Source of the DNA: Trichobilharzia szidati | Taxonomy: Eukaryota > Platyhelminthes > Trematoda > Strigeidida > Schistosomatidae | DNA length: 64,000 nucleotides | Assembly (NCBI GenBank): GCA_944472155.2 | Contig: OX235273.1 | Coordinates: 108,336,582-108,400,581 of the forward strand | Direction of reading: 5' to 3' | Shown here: in pieces, positions 54,570 through 64,000 of the stretch | Position numbering within the stretch: position 1 is the first letter of the stretch | Layout of the letters: each line of letters opens with the position of its first letter | Made by a program: the position numbers and the translations under genes | The notes under the pieces: model-generated | Database searches by the model: none | The model's input: only the letters and a program-made list of their open reading frames with translations | Told to the model about the DNA's origin: nothing

Positions 54570-54780
54570 CTAGAAGGATAAAGAAGAGAAAAAAATATTC
54601 TTCTTCGTGTATTGAACTGAAAAATCAATCAATTTAGAAAGGAAATATGAAGTAATGTACTTTTTTGAATAAAAATGTTCCTCAAAAAATCGTCCACATT
54701 CAGGGTATCGTCAGTAGTTCACATACCTTATCTCTTGATGAAATTAAGTTGTTAGATTTGAATTTGTATGATTAGAGTGA

Positions 54781-55279
54781 NNNNNNNNNNNNNNNNNNNN
54801 NNNNNNNNNNNNNNNNNNNNNNNNNNNNNNNNNNNNNNNNNNNNNNNNNNNNNNNNNNNNNNNNNNNNNNNNNNNNNNNNNNNNNNNNNNNNNNNNNNNN
54901 NNNNNNNNNNNNNNNNNNNNNNNNNNNNNNNNNNNNNNNNNNNNNNNNNNNNNNNNNNNNNNNNNNNNNNNNNNNNNNNNNNNNNNNNNNNNNNNNNNNN
55001 NNNNNNNNNNNNNNNNNNNNNNNNNNNNNNNNNNNNNNNNNNNNNNNNNNNNNNNNNNNNNNNNNNNNNNNNNNNNNNNNNNNNNNNNNNNNNNNNNNNN
55101 NNNNNNNNNNNNNNNNNNNNNNNNNNNNNNNNNNNNNNNNNNNNNNNNNNNNNNNNNNNNNNNNNNNNNNNNNNNNNNNNNNNNNNNNNNNNNNNNNNNN
55201 NNNNNNNNNNNNNNNNNNNNNNNNNNNNNNNNNNNNNNNNNNNNNNNNNNNNNNNNNNNNNNNNNNNNNNNNNNNNNNN
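54781..55279. other. Assembly gap (499 N)
   Basis: Unresolved bases interrupt a CR1-like element on the right side. Frames crossing it are artefacts. Confidence 0.99.
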
Positions 55280-55985
55280 TTAAGTGGCACGTTGCTTGCC
55301 CTGCTGAAAACCTTTAACACTCTACGTAATATGATATAGTCCTTCTTCAGTAGCCCGGGAAAAACTAAGGGGGAACAATAGAGAATAATAGGCAGGATGC
55401 AAGAGTTAACGAATTGTAGGAGTAAGGGTTGGGTTATTCCAGAATGTCTTAACTTCTTGATGTAGAAGGTAAGACGGAATATTTTCTTAGAAATCGCCAA
55501 GATATGAGACGACCAGGAGAGATCAGCAGATAGAATGACGCCTAGGTATTTAATTTCCGATTTGGTTTCTATTTCAGTGCCATCTATGTTGCACACCTCG
55601 TGAGAGCCAACGAATTTGTTTAGGTCGGATTTATGCCTAAAGGTGAAATTGACTGTTTGGCATTTGGAGGGGTTTAGGGTAAGACCGTTTTCCTTGGACC
55701 AGTGGCTGATTTCTGACAGAAAGCCATTAAGTTTAGAGCAGTCACTTTGACATTTGACAGGCAAAGAAACAGTCAGGTCGTCAGCATATTTGACAAAATT
55801 GATGTCATTCGAAGATGGTAAGTCATGTAGAAAGAAAGAAAAGAGAAGTGGGGAGAGTACAGCACCTTGGGGGATACCGGTTTCAGTGAGTACAGCAGAG
55901 GAGGATTTACGTTTGGATACAGTGTACTGCACTCTGTTTGAGAAATAGGAATGCAACTAGTTAGTGACCCAGGACTCAGTTTTTG
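55280..55985 (-). mobile_element. CR1-like reverse transcriptase, cut by gap
   Basis: The minus-strand frame from 55956 reads ETGIPQGAVLSPLLFSFFLH, then INFVKYADDLTVSLP with the catalytic YADD at 55777-55788, ENGLTLNPSKCQTVNFTF, EIKYLGVILSADLSWSSHI, and on to VLKVFSRASNVPL where the gap starts. About 225 codons are open without a stop, so this copy is much better preserved than its relative at 21715-23222. Its N-terminal side extends toward 55985, where homology fades. Confidence 0.9.
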
Positions 55986-56024
55986 TCAAAGAGAGCTTAT
56001 TTAGCTTATTTATTTGTTAGCCGA

Positions 56025-56323
56025 CATAGGAATAGGTTGGAATAGTGTTGTTGTTGGTCATACCAAAACTTCGGATCACTACCTGAAGCCATTTGACTGT
56101 TGGTTTGAGGCAGTCAAGTGGAGAGGTGTAGACTGCCTGGTTTGAGTCATCGGGATGATAAGAAGCAATGACTAGAGACTATCTATCGGTGATATGGCTC
56201 AAAGTCGTTATGAATGGTGCAGCTGCATTCACTCCATGTAATTTCCCATATTTGTTGAACACACACATATTTTTCCACGATACTATTCTTTCTCTCGTTC
56301 ATTTCTGCTGTTTATAGACCCTT
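56025..56323 (+). mobile_element. RTE family 2 3' end, left part of a split copy
   Basis: 'ggttggaatagtgttgttgt', 'tttgaggcagtcaagtggag', 'ggtgatatggctcaaagtcg' follow the family 2 tail. It is interrupted at 56323 by an SR2-like insertion and resumes at 58018. Confidence 0.8.
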
Positions 56324-58017
56324 CATTATTATTATTGTTTCCTTTAATTCCTAGAGGAACATAGGGCTTCAGCCGTGCGTCTCCATTGCGTTCGGTTCTC
56401 TGCTAGAGTCTTCACCTGGCTCCAAGTCTGCCCACACGTTTTCATCTCCTCTTCACATGACCTCCTCCAAGTCACCCTTGCACTGACGACCAACTCGCCG
56501 CTTCCCTTTCGGGTTCCACTCGAGCAATGGCTTGTCTAGTGATGTCACTTGATGGTTTCCTCAGAGTATGGCCAATCCATCTCCATTTCTTCCTGCCTAT
56601 TTGTTTCACAATCGGTTCCTGCTGGGTTGGTTCGCTCATTGCCAGAGACCTCTGTTGCTGATCTTTTCTGGCCGGCCATCTGATCTTGAGTATTGAGCAA
56701 AGACAGCTGTTAATGAAGGTCTGTAGTTTGTTTGAGATGCTCTTTATGACGCGCAGTGCAAGTCTCTGATCCGTATAGTAGCACTGACTTCACATTGGAG
56801 TTGAAAATCCGGATCTTATTTTTGATGCTGAGTGCTGTTGACCTCCACACAGACTTGAGAGTAGTGAAAGCTTGTCTTGCTTTTCCGATTCTTGCTTTGA
56901 TATCCTCGTCAGTTCCGCCTGTAGTTGAAACGATGCTTCCCAGGTCGGTAGATGAAGGAGGTTGTTTCTTTCAGGTTCCTTCCATTTATGCTGATTGTTG
57001 TCTGTTGTTGTTGTTGCTGTTGGTGGTGTTGCCCAGGAATCTTCATCACCTCTGTTTTCTCTATGTTCACCTGAAGTCCTATCTTTGATGCTTCTTCTGC
57101 CAACTTGTTGCTTTTCGCTTGCATATCTTCCAGTTTGTGGGAAATCAGACATATATCATCGGCGAAGTCCAGATCCTCCAAGTTTTTTGTGTGTGTCCAT
57201 TTTATGCCTGTTTCCTCATTGCCCACTGTTTGTCGCATTATCCAGTCTACTGCAATCAAGAAAATCATTGGCGATAGTAGGCAGCCAACTTGTCTTACTC
57301 CTGTCCTCACTTCGAAGGATTCCGTGAGTTTCCCATTGTGGATTACTTGGCATGCAGCATTGTCGTACAGCTGTTGGATGAGATGTATAATTGTCGGTGG
57401 CACCCCTTAGTAGCGAAGTAGTTTCCAAATCACCTCTCGATCGACGCTGTCAAAGGCCTTTTCAAAGTCGATGAAGTTGAGATAGAGAGGTGACTGCCAC
57501 TCCAAGCTTTGTTCAATGATGATCCGTAGTGTGGCGATCTGATCAATGCATGACTTGTTTCTCCTGAATCCAGCCTGTTCCGGTCAAAGTTTTTCATCTA
57601 GGGCATGTTTGATTCTCTCCAGGATGATGCGGCTTAGTATTTTGCTTGGGATGGACAGGAGCGTAATTCCGCGCCAGTTCTTGCATTGACTTAGGTCTCC
57701 TTTCTTTGGTAGTTTGAATGAGTATCCTTTCTTCCAATCCTCGGGTACTTTGCCTTCTTTCCACACCTTCTCCAGTAGTGGCATCATCGAGTCCGCTGTT
57801 GTCTCTGGGTCCATTTTCAATGCTCCTGCTGGGATTTCATCTGGTCCTGCTGCTTTTCCAGCTTTTTGCATCTTGATTGCATTCAGGACTTCTGATTTCG
57901 TCGGGGGGGGTGGTGTTCACTGGTAGCTCTGTCTCCGTCGTTGGTATTGTTGGGCGCGTTGTAGGGGGTGGTCGATTTAGGAGTCTTTTGAAGTGTTCGG
58001 CCCAGTGTTTCCTTTTG
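56324..58017 (-). mobile_element. RTE family 1 (SR2-like), 1.7 kb, best-preserved reverse transcriptase
   Basis: The element is flanked by ATAGACCCTT at 56314-56323 and 58018-58027. On the minus strand: KAAGPDEIPAGALKM and WKKGYSFKLPKKGDLSQCKN, then WRGITLLSIPSKILSRIILE (57584-57871), FIDFEKAFDSVDRE (57455-57490), PPTIIHLIQQLYDNAACQVI and VGCLLSPMIFLIAVDWIM, the catalytic LDFADDICLIS (FADD at 57155-57166), a polyglutamine run at 57000-57027, and the family C-terminus. It lacks the 5' endonuclease and has a few frameshifts (near 57400 and 56950). The 3' tail is ATT repeats at 56324-56336. Confidence 0.93.
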
Positions 58018-58125
58018 ATAGACCCTTTGAATCCGCTTAATTCTTTCTTTTCTCTACCTTCTGTGTGGTATATAGAGTGTGGCAGTTTGAGGCACTACAC
58101 TTATGTGATTGTTGAAATTCAGTTG
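58018..58125 (+). mobile_element. RTE family 2 3' end, right part of the split copy
   Basis: After the second ATAGACCCTT, 'ctctaccttctgtgtggtat' and 'agagtgtggcagtttgaggc' complete the family 2 tail begun at 56025. Confidence 0.8.
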
Positions 58126-58639
58126 ATCGAACAGGTTTTGTCGTTGATAATAATAAGTAAACTTTAGTCATCTGTTTCATTATGGCTTATTAATTACTCT
58201 TAAATAGGACATCATCGAAAAGTCTCCTTGTAGTTTTCTGAGCCTGAGCTTTGTTTGTGCTTGATTTTAGGAACTGAATTAGTCAAATAATCGATGGTTA
58301 ACGGTGTTTAGGTCCATACGGAATAGTGGGGGATTGGTTTTGGTGTTTAACAGAAAATTTCAGCTGATGAAGGCAAGAGTAAGGTCCAATGCTTTCAGCT
58401 TTATGATGTCTTTATGAAAATGTGAACTGATTAGGAGGGAACAGTACATAAAGTGTCACGGAGCATGAGAACAAGTATGTTTGGTGAAAACAGAAATCAG
58501 ATGTTTTTTTTCTCACGAATCGAATAATACTACTTTAAGTAACATAATTGTTATCAGAAAAAAAGTGGAAAAGAGAAAGAAATGCTGATGGGATAAAAGT
58601 CAAAACAATGAGGGCTAATGTCATTAGGTTGGCTAAGTG
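58126..58639. other. Intergenic, no gene seen
   Basis: AT-rich sequence without recognisable coding exons or repeats. Confidence 0.4.
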
Positions 58640-58930
58640 ACTGACTGACGGAGTCTCAAGATAGAACTTTGCAGAGAAGTACAGCAGTCTAAAAGAACTC
58701 TAATAAGCAGAAATGTACGGAAGAAAGAATAATAACATGGAAAGACATGTGTATTTAATGGATCTAGAAGATTGCAAAGAGTGAACGCATCTTCATGACT
58801 GAAAACCATTTTGATCCGTATCACCGATAGTTTCAAGCCATTGGTCCTTAGAGTCTCGAACACCCTTTCCAGGATGTCTATACCTAACACGTAGATCTGA
58901 ATTACCTCAGAGCTTAAGGGACAACTGTTT
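58640..58930 (-). mobile_element. RTE family 2 3' end, decayed
   Basis: 'gagtctcaagatagaacttt' (antisense 3' end), 'ggatctagaagattgcaaag' and 'caccgatagtttcaagccat' are in family 2 order. Confidence 0.6.
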
Positions 58931-59747
58931 GAGGCCGGCTTTTTCGAAGAGGCTTTTTGGACCGTATGCATATTGAAATCTCACCTTCGGCTACAGCCAG
59001 GTTCAACGTAATTTGAAATGTAGAGTTTTCGGGGTTGATTTCTTGTAGTCCCCTCTTTTTAAAGAGAAGAGACAGCAAAGCTGGTTTCCTGATCATCCGA
59101 TGAAAACACTTTACTTTCTCAATCAGATACACTCAACATAGTTATACAGCTTACTCTGTGACGATTAATAATTTTGGTCTAACTGGTATCTAAATGAACT
59201 TTTGACACTGTAAGATAGGAAGTAATATTCGTTTCAACTAGTTTACCTGTTTGGATCGTTGTGGTATGCAATCTCAACCATCATATCAGGGTAACAGCTA
59301 TCGGTTTGGACCATTAAATTTAAAGTTTTTGTCCTGAAAAGAAGTTGAACAGTGAGACTAAATGTTCAGATAAAGTCCAATGTCGGAAAAGTCAAGAAAA
59401 CACTCTTTTTTAGACTGCCCTTCAAGTGAATATGTCAAGACAGACAGACTGAAACATTAAGTTTGTTGAAAGAAGAAAATCTTACTGTGTGTGCATTCAT
59501 ACAATTACAGAGATACTTATATTGACAAAAGAAGATGGTAAACTTGACTAACATTTATTATTTGTTTTAGCTTTAATTTGGATATCTTCTTGATTGGCTG
59601 TATTGGACCAAAATGCTTGAGAAATACAAATTAACCAATAAACAAGCAACAACTGATATCTGTCGTGCAAAGGGTGGTTATCATCGCGCAGTGGCCTATT
59701 GGATAACACTTTGGCATTTGAAATAATAAGCGCTAGTTTAAAGTCTC
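58931..59747. other. Intergenic, no gene seen
   Basis: I looked here for upstream carboxypeptidase or ZIP exons and could not identify any. Confidence 0.4.
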
Positions 59748-60815
59748 AGTATTATTGTTATTTCCTTGGATTCCAAGTAGAACATATTCCTTCAGTCCCC
59801 TCTTTAGCTGGCCCCACGATTGGCTCCTTGTCACACACTCTTCTCCATGTCACCTTTGGACACGCACACAATTCGTCGTTTCCTATTCAGGTTCCAGTGG
59901 AGGGTGAGTAGTGTTACTGAACGGTCTCCTCAACGTGGATCCAATACATCTTTATTTCCTTCGGCATATTTTTTGAGCAATGGGTTTTGGTTGGTTTGTT
60001 CCACTGCTGAGTTTCTTGTTGCTAATTCTTTCTGCGGATTTTGATTGTCATTATGGAGTGAAGGCAACTGTTGATGAGTCTACAACCTGCTGGAAACGCT
60101 GCTCATGACTTTTCAAGTTTCCGATCGGTATAGAAGGACTCACTGACTAAACATGGGTGTCGAAAATCCAAACTTCGCTCTTTGTGATGAGTGTAGAGAA
60201 TATCCATACTGATTTCAGACTGATGAAAGTGTGCCTCGCCTTTCTGATCCTGGCTTTGACATCTTCATCCATTCTCCCTGTAGTTAAAACGAGGCCTCCT
60301 ACATAAATGAAGGAGACGACCTCTTTCAACTTTCTTTTATTGATAGTGATTAGTACTTGTTGTTATTGGCTGGTTGGTTGTCACCACGTCCGTCTTCTCT
60401 ATGTTCACTTGAAATCATGTTTTCACTGCTTCTTCTGACAACATGTAAGGCTTTACCTGTAAGTCTTCGAGTTTGTGTGACGTTAGACATAAATCATCTG
60501 AGAAATCCAGGTATTCTAGGGTTTTCTTATAGGCCCAACATTTTCCTATCTCCTTGCTTCCCATAGTCTTCCTCATGATCCAGTCCACTACAGTTAAGAG
60601 TATCATCGATGATAGTAAACAGCCTCGTCATGCTCCTGTATTCACTTGAAACGCCTCGCCGAGTTTTTAGTTGTGGATCCTCTGACATATGCCATAGTCA
60701 TATAGCTGTTGAATGAAGTTGATAAAGATTGGGGAGCACTGCATGCCACAGTGTTTTGAAGTGGTCTCCAAATTACTTCTCGGTCAGTCCTGTCTGTTGA
60801 AGGCTTTTACAAAGT
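59748..60815 (-). mobile_element. RTE family 1 (SR2-like), 5'-truncated
   Basis: The antisense 3' end is 'attattgttatttccttgga'. Inside are GRMDEDVKARIRKARHTFIS (60147-60329), LEYLDFSDDLCLTSHKLEDL with FADD altered to FSDD (60415-60606), and MILLTVVDWIM. Many frame breaks. Confidence 0.85.
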
Positions 60816-61329
60816 TTCAGTGGTGGCACCATAACTCACTGAGAAAATATGTACATCAAAGCAAAACTAAATCACACGTCGAGCAGAATTCACAATATTA
60901 ATGTTAGAAAAGTTTCTACTAACGATGAAGATTTTATGTGCATCTGACATGACTAACAGTCCTACCTTAACAATATTAAAGAATAAATTAAGCAGGTAAT
61001 CTTCTTCTGTGAGGGGCAGTGAGAAATACTTTTATTATTTTGGCGGGGGTGGGTGGGTGAAATCCTCCATTCATATCGACGGTTGTGATATATCTACACA
61101 AAGACTACGAAGCGAAATGATAAACACAATGTAGAAAATTTGTTGATTTAAAACACAAAACATTGTACAATATGACATCAAAAAGATGCGCCACACAAAT
61201 ATAATATAAACAACATATGAAAAAAGAAAAAAATAGGTAGAGGAATAATAAACGACATTACCCGGAAGGAGAGCGGCCATATATTTAACAAGACCGCGCA
61301 CAATTCGTCAAATTATTTTCAGAGAGAGA
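60816..61329. other. Intergenic, no gene seen
   Basis: AT-rich sequence with a short G-rich run (GGCGGGGGTGGGTGGGTG, 61042-61059). No coding exon recognised. Confidence 0.4.
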
Positions 61330-62095
61330 AGATAAAAGGGAATTGCAGCACGTTCGCCATTGATTGCGACTCTTAGCCATACCCGACAACGTTTCCAGCC
61401 ACCGATTCGAGTTACCTCTCGGACCCCATCCAGAGGGTCTTTACGCACTAGCTGATGCTAACCTACCACAAATATCCTTCATCCCACAACTCGACATCAT
61501 GGGCTGATCACCTTTCCGCTATTTCCATCCCGTCTCTGGGCTATCGAACAGAGCCCTTTACGGAAGCCACCAAAGCCGGCGTTTCCACCAAATGATGTTA
61601 CTCAATGAATCGTGATCTTCACTGTGTCCAAACATACGCTGATGGAATTCAGAATTACTCACACGATGATGCCATCGAACGCATGCAACTTTTCGGAGAC
61701 GGCGACAAGCGAATACGCAGAGTCGTCGCGCGTCGCAACGGCGTCAGAGGTGGCTCGAATTAACATATGCCACCCTAGCTTTCATGATACGGTTGGAAAT
61801 CTCGTCCCTCATTCTTCTGCCAGCTCTTACACAACCATCCAGGTACACGAACTTATTGACATCTTCAAGCAGTTCAGCTGCTAGAGTAAGTGCAGGTACA
61901 GGCTTCTGCCAATCTTGTAAGAGTACTTTGCCCTTGGACGGCGCAAAGCACATACCGTACTTACAGGCACTGATCGCCAACTGATTAAGTGCAATTTAGG
62001 CAGCCTGCATGCTGTTACACAGTAAAACGATATCGTCTGCATACTCGAGGTTGAAAAGTACTTCTGTGGGTGGAAAAAGGGGGTCCAGTGGCTCT
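61330..62095 (-). mobile_element. Divergent RTE-like fragment, GC-richer
   Basis: The minus strand has a YADDIVLLC-like site near 62025-62045, then frame 61744-61980 (ACKYGMCFAPSKGKVLLQDW, LEDVNKFVYLDGCVRAG, DEISNRIMKARVAYVN), and near 61380-61450 a GVREVTRIGGWKRC..W-like end. The layout is that of RTE family 2, but the sequence is clearly different and its base composition is richer in G+C than its surroundings, indicating a separate, possibly younger lineage. Confidence 0.75.
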
Positions 62096-62139
62096 AGGTG
62101 TTATATGAAGTCCAAGTGCATGGGAGTCTTTTTATCATT

Positions 62140-62290
62140 ACTTGCGTTCCAAACGGAATGTATAGTTTCAAGCTTGAGCTTTGCAGTTTCAGTGCCGATG
62201 GTGTTGTTTTAATACGGAGTAGAGTTGCTAGCCTCATGACCAACCTTCCTTCTTCTACAGACTTACTGCCTGCTAGGTAAGGTTTGGTGT
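62140..62290 (-). repeat. Alpha-type SINE, 5'-truncated, antisense
   Basis: The antisense end 'cttgcgttccaaacggaatg', the body 'agttgctagcctcatgacca' and 'ctgcctgctaggtaagg' lie just upstream of the carboxypeptidase exon. Confidence 0.65.
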
Positions 62291-62375
62291 GCATCGACTG
62301 GGCATCAAATTTAAAAGACCGGTGCGACTAAATGTATGCTATTGTATTCATCTAAATTATTCATCTTTATTACAG

Positions 62376-62534
62376 ACGGAATCGACAGTTCTGTCACAAT
62401 CCACTGACCATCAGTCAGTGAATAAGAAACGTTGCGTTGTTATTACAGCACGTGTACATCCTGGTGAAACACAAGGAAGTTGGATGATGAAAGGTTTAAT
62501 TGAATTTCTTATAAGCGAAGATCCAGATGCAAAG
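62376..62534 (+). CDS. AGBL: Cytosolic carboxypeptidase (M14, AGBL2/3-like), zinc-site exon
   Basis: This 159-bp exon (53 codons, phase 0 both ends) lies between TTTATTACAG and GTATGT. After a variable start (TESTVLSQST) it reads KKRCVVITARVHPGETQGSW and MMKGLIEFLISEDPDAK. The HPGE at 62457-62468 supplies the His and Glu of the M14 zinc site, and ARVHPGE(T/S)..SW.MKG is diagnostic for cytosolic carboxypeptidases. These enzymes trim or remove glutamates from tubulin tails, so a role in cilia, flagella or neurons is expected from the family. The upstream N-terminal domain exons were not recognised within the window. Confidence 0.96.
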
Positions 62535-62734
62535 GTATGTGATCCTGTGTACGATTTTTAATATATTTCATTTATTATTTAGTGACTTTATGAAACCATA
62601 GTTTTTATTTTAGGGATGCACAGAAAGGCGACTGTTTTTACATTTCACGTTTCAGGAATCAACTTGTTAATACAAATGTAGCTGGTTAGCTAGGACTAAT
62701 CTCTTGGAGTGGAAACACCGGAGAAATAAAGAGT

Positions 62735-62830
62735 CTCTTGAACCACCTGAGGAGACGACAATATATGATGATCTCAAGTGAAGTGGTCGATTACGTTGAC
62801 CGCTTCACTTATTCAACCATCCACTTAATG
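62735..62830 (+). mobile_element. Small RTE-like fragment in carboxypeptidase intron
   Basis: 'tgatctcaagtgaagtggtc' and 'gaccgcttcacttattcaac' resemble the VDHFTYL segment of family 2 (SEVVDYVDRFTYS in frame). Confidence 0.5.
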
Positions 62831-63097
62831 TCCAGTGACCAGGCTACAGATATGGCTATAGGAAACGTCATGTGCGATACCTTTAGAACCAGAGAAGTAG
62901 ATTGTTACTCATCAGAACGGTCGCATGTTGTTCTGAAATACTTTTCAGGTGTGAGTTATGCCCACAGAAAATAAAACGTATACAAATAGACTGCAGACTT
63001 TCAATTAATCATTAACTCACTAGCGTATAATAATGAGTTTAGGTGTTGAGTATAAAGTGAGAAAGATAATTCAGTAGATAAAGTTATGAAGCTTCAC

Positions 63098-63247
63098 TGA
63101 TGATTGTTGTCTGTCGTTGTTGTTGCTCTTGCTGCTGACCAGGAATCTTCATCACCTACCTCTTTCTTCACTATGTTTACCCGATATCCTATCTTCCCTG
63201 GATGCTTCTTCTGCCAACTTATTGCTTTTCATCGGCGAAGTCCAGAT
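63098..63247 (-). mobile_element. RTE family 1 fragment in carboxypeptidase intron
   Basis: The antisense segment runs from the FADD region ('catcggcgaagtccag', 63231-63246) to the polyglutamine run ('gttgttgttgctcttgctgc'). An internal deletion joins KSNKLAEEA directly to DFAD. Confidence 0.75.
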
Positions 63248-63308
63248 GTGATGACACTTTAATTTATTTCGTCTTACATTTTGCACCTTTTTTAAAATTC
63301 CCTTACAG

Positions 63309-63478
63309 ATATTACGATCTAATTTTGTGTTCAAATTAGTGCCAATGTTAAATCCTGATGGAGTAATTGTTGGCAATTATCGTTGCTCTTTATCCGGTTG
63401 TGATTTAAATCGAAAGTATACATCGAATTTGAAGAAATTCTTTCCAACTATTTGGCACACTAAACATATGATTATTGA
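63309..63478 (+). CDS. AGBL: Cytosolic carboxypeptidase (M14, AGBL2/3-like), substrate-site exon
   Basis: This 170-bp exon after CCTTACAG reads [57 protein letters not shown], with two bases left over before GTGAGT at 63479. [22 protein letters not shown].(Y/W) is the CCP signature; the Asn-Arg pair of DLNR binds the substrate carboxylate in M14 enzymes. The I-V-G-N-Y wording fits AGBL2/AGBL3 better than AGTPBP1 or AGBL5. The residue before DLNR is Cys, where Arg or Glu is usual. The exon with the second zinc His lies beyond the window. Confidence 0.97.
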
Positions 63479-63584
63479 GTGAGTGTTATTCATCTGCATG
63501 TATATACATAATTCACTTTTGAATAAAACAGGGACAACGGTTGGTTTTAAAAATTACTTTTATTTATTTAGTATATGTGGTTCT

Positions 63585-63830
63585 TTTTTTCCATTCCATG
63601 AGTTTTGGAATGGGGCATAGAACTTCATTCCTAGAAGTCTGAGTAATGTTGATGCTTATTTTATGGAGTGAGATTACTGGCTTCACGCCCAGCATTCCCT
63701 CTCGTTTAGGCTTGCTATTGCCTAGGTAAGGTGTAGGAGTGCGTCGGCTGAGAATTGAACGCGGATCATATGATTGGATGTTGAGCACTGTATGATTAAA
63801 CCACTGGTGTATTCCGTATCTTTACGGAGA
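63585..63830 (-). repeat. Alpha-type SINE, antisense
   Basis: The antisense end is 'ttccattccatgagttttgg' with 'gaatggggcatagaacttca', then the body 'gattactggcttcacgccca' and a decayed tRNA-like head to about 63830 ('gaattgaacgcggatcatat', 'aaaccactggtgta'). It sits in the intron after the last visible carboxypeptidase exon. Confidence 0.65.
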
Positions 63831-64000
63831 TATATCTTAATGTACTGGCAAAGGTGACATAATTTCATTCAACAAGAGACTCCAAAGTTAATAAATAGTG
63901 CTCAGAATTTACACTTATATAACTTGCACATGGTAGATGCAAGTTTGAACAAAAACGGCATTTCGATATATTGACAAAATAGTTGAGTAATAAAGAGAAG

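Noticed and set aside
1..64000. CRISPR array, bacterial operon or prophage
   Set aside because: No regularly spaced direct repeats or prokaryotic gene layout; spliced animal genes and retrotransposons account for the content.

Overview
This window reads as a flatworm (Schistosoma-type trematode) nuclear genome. It is AT-rich, intron-rich and packed with old and young non-LTR retrotransposons, Penelope-like elements with GIY-YIG domains, tRNA-derived SINEs and solo LTRs. It has no operons or CRISPR arrays, and two runs of N mark assembly gaps. The assignment rests on the repeat families (SR2/SR3-type RTE elements and an alpha-type SINE, named from memory) and on the exon-intron style; the species cannot be fixed by eye.

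Three host genes are present, all partial and identified from exon-by-exon homology with consistent splice phases. (1) 1-13904, + strand: the C-terminal 219 residues of F-actin-capping protein subunit alpha in four exons, with an 8.3 kb last intron full of transposons. (2) 40566-54569, - strand: the last four exons of a LIV-1-type ZIP (SLC39) metal transporter, carrying both metal-site motifs. (3) 62376-63478, + strand: two exons of a cytosolic carboxypeptidase (AGBL2/3-like M14 deglutamylase), continuing past the window. No functional link between the three is apparent.

Between genes 1 and 2 (about 14-40 kb) there is no recognisable host gene. This stretch is dominated by an imperfect tandem duplication of about 9 kb (copy A 18388-27769, copy B 28778-37668, with a 497-N gap at the junction). 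The copies differ by clean insertions: a CR1-like element, an SR2 copy with a 15-bp target duplication and a 0.76 kb block holding degenerate telomere-like TTAGGG repeats are only in A, while a Penelope-like element with inverted ends is only in B. The pair works as a natural empty-site/filled-site comparison.

The most unusual structures are a nearly perfect 512-bp hairpin (12165-12676), fold-back elements whose two arms each carry a tRNA-like promoter (17458-17912, 47858-48262), a 628-bp TIR transposon with an exact 8-bp target duplication (14521-15148), solo LTRs with TATA and poly(A) signals, and Penelope-like copies with inverted terminal repeats. Most ATG-to-stop reading frames in the window are transposon remnants or chance frames.
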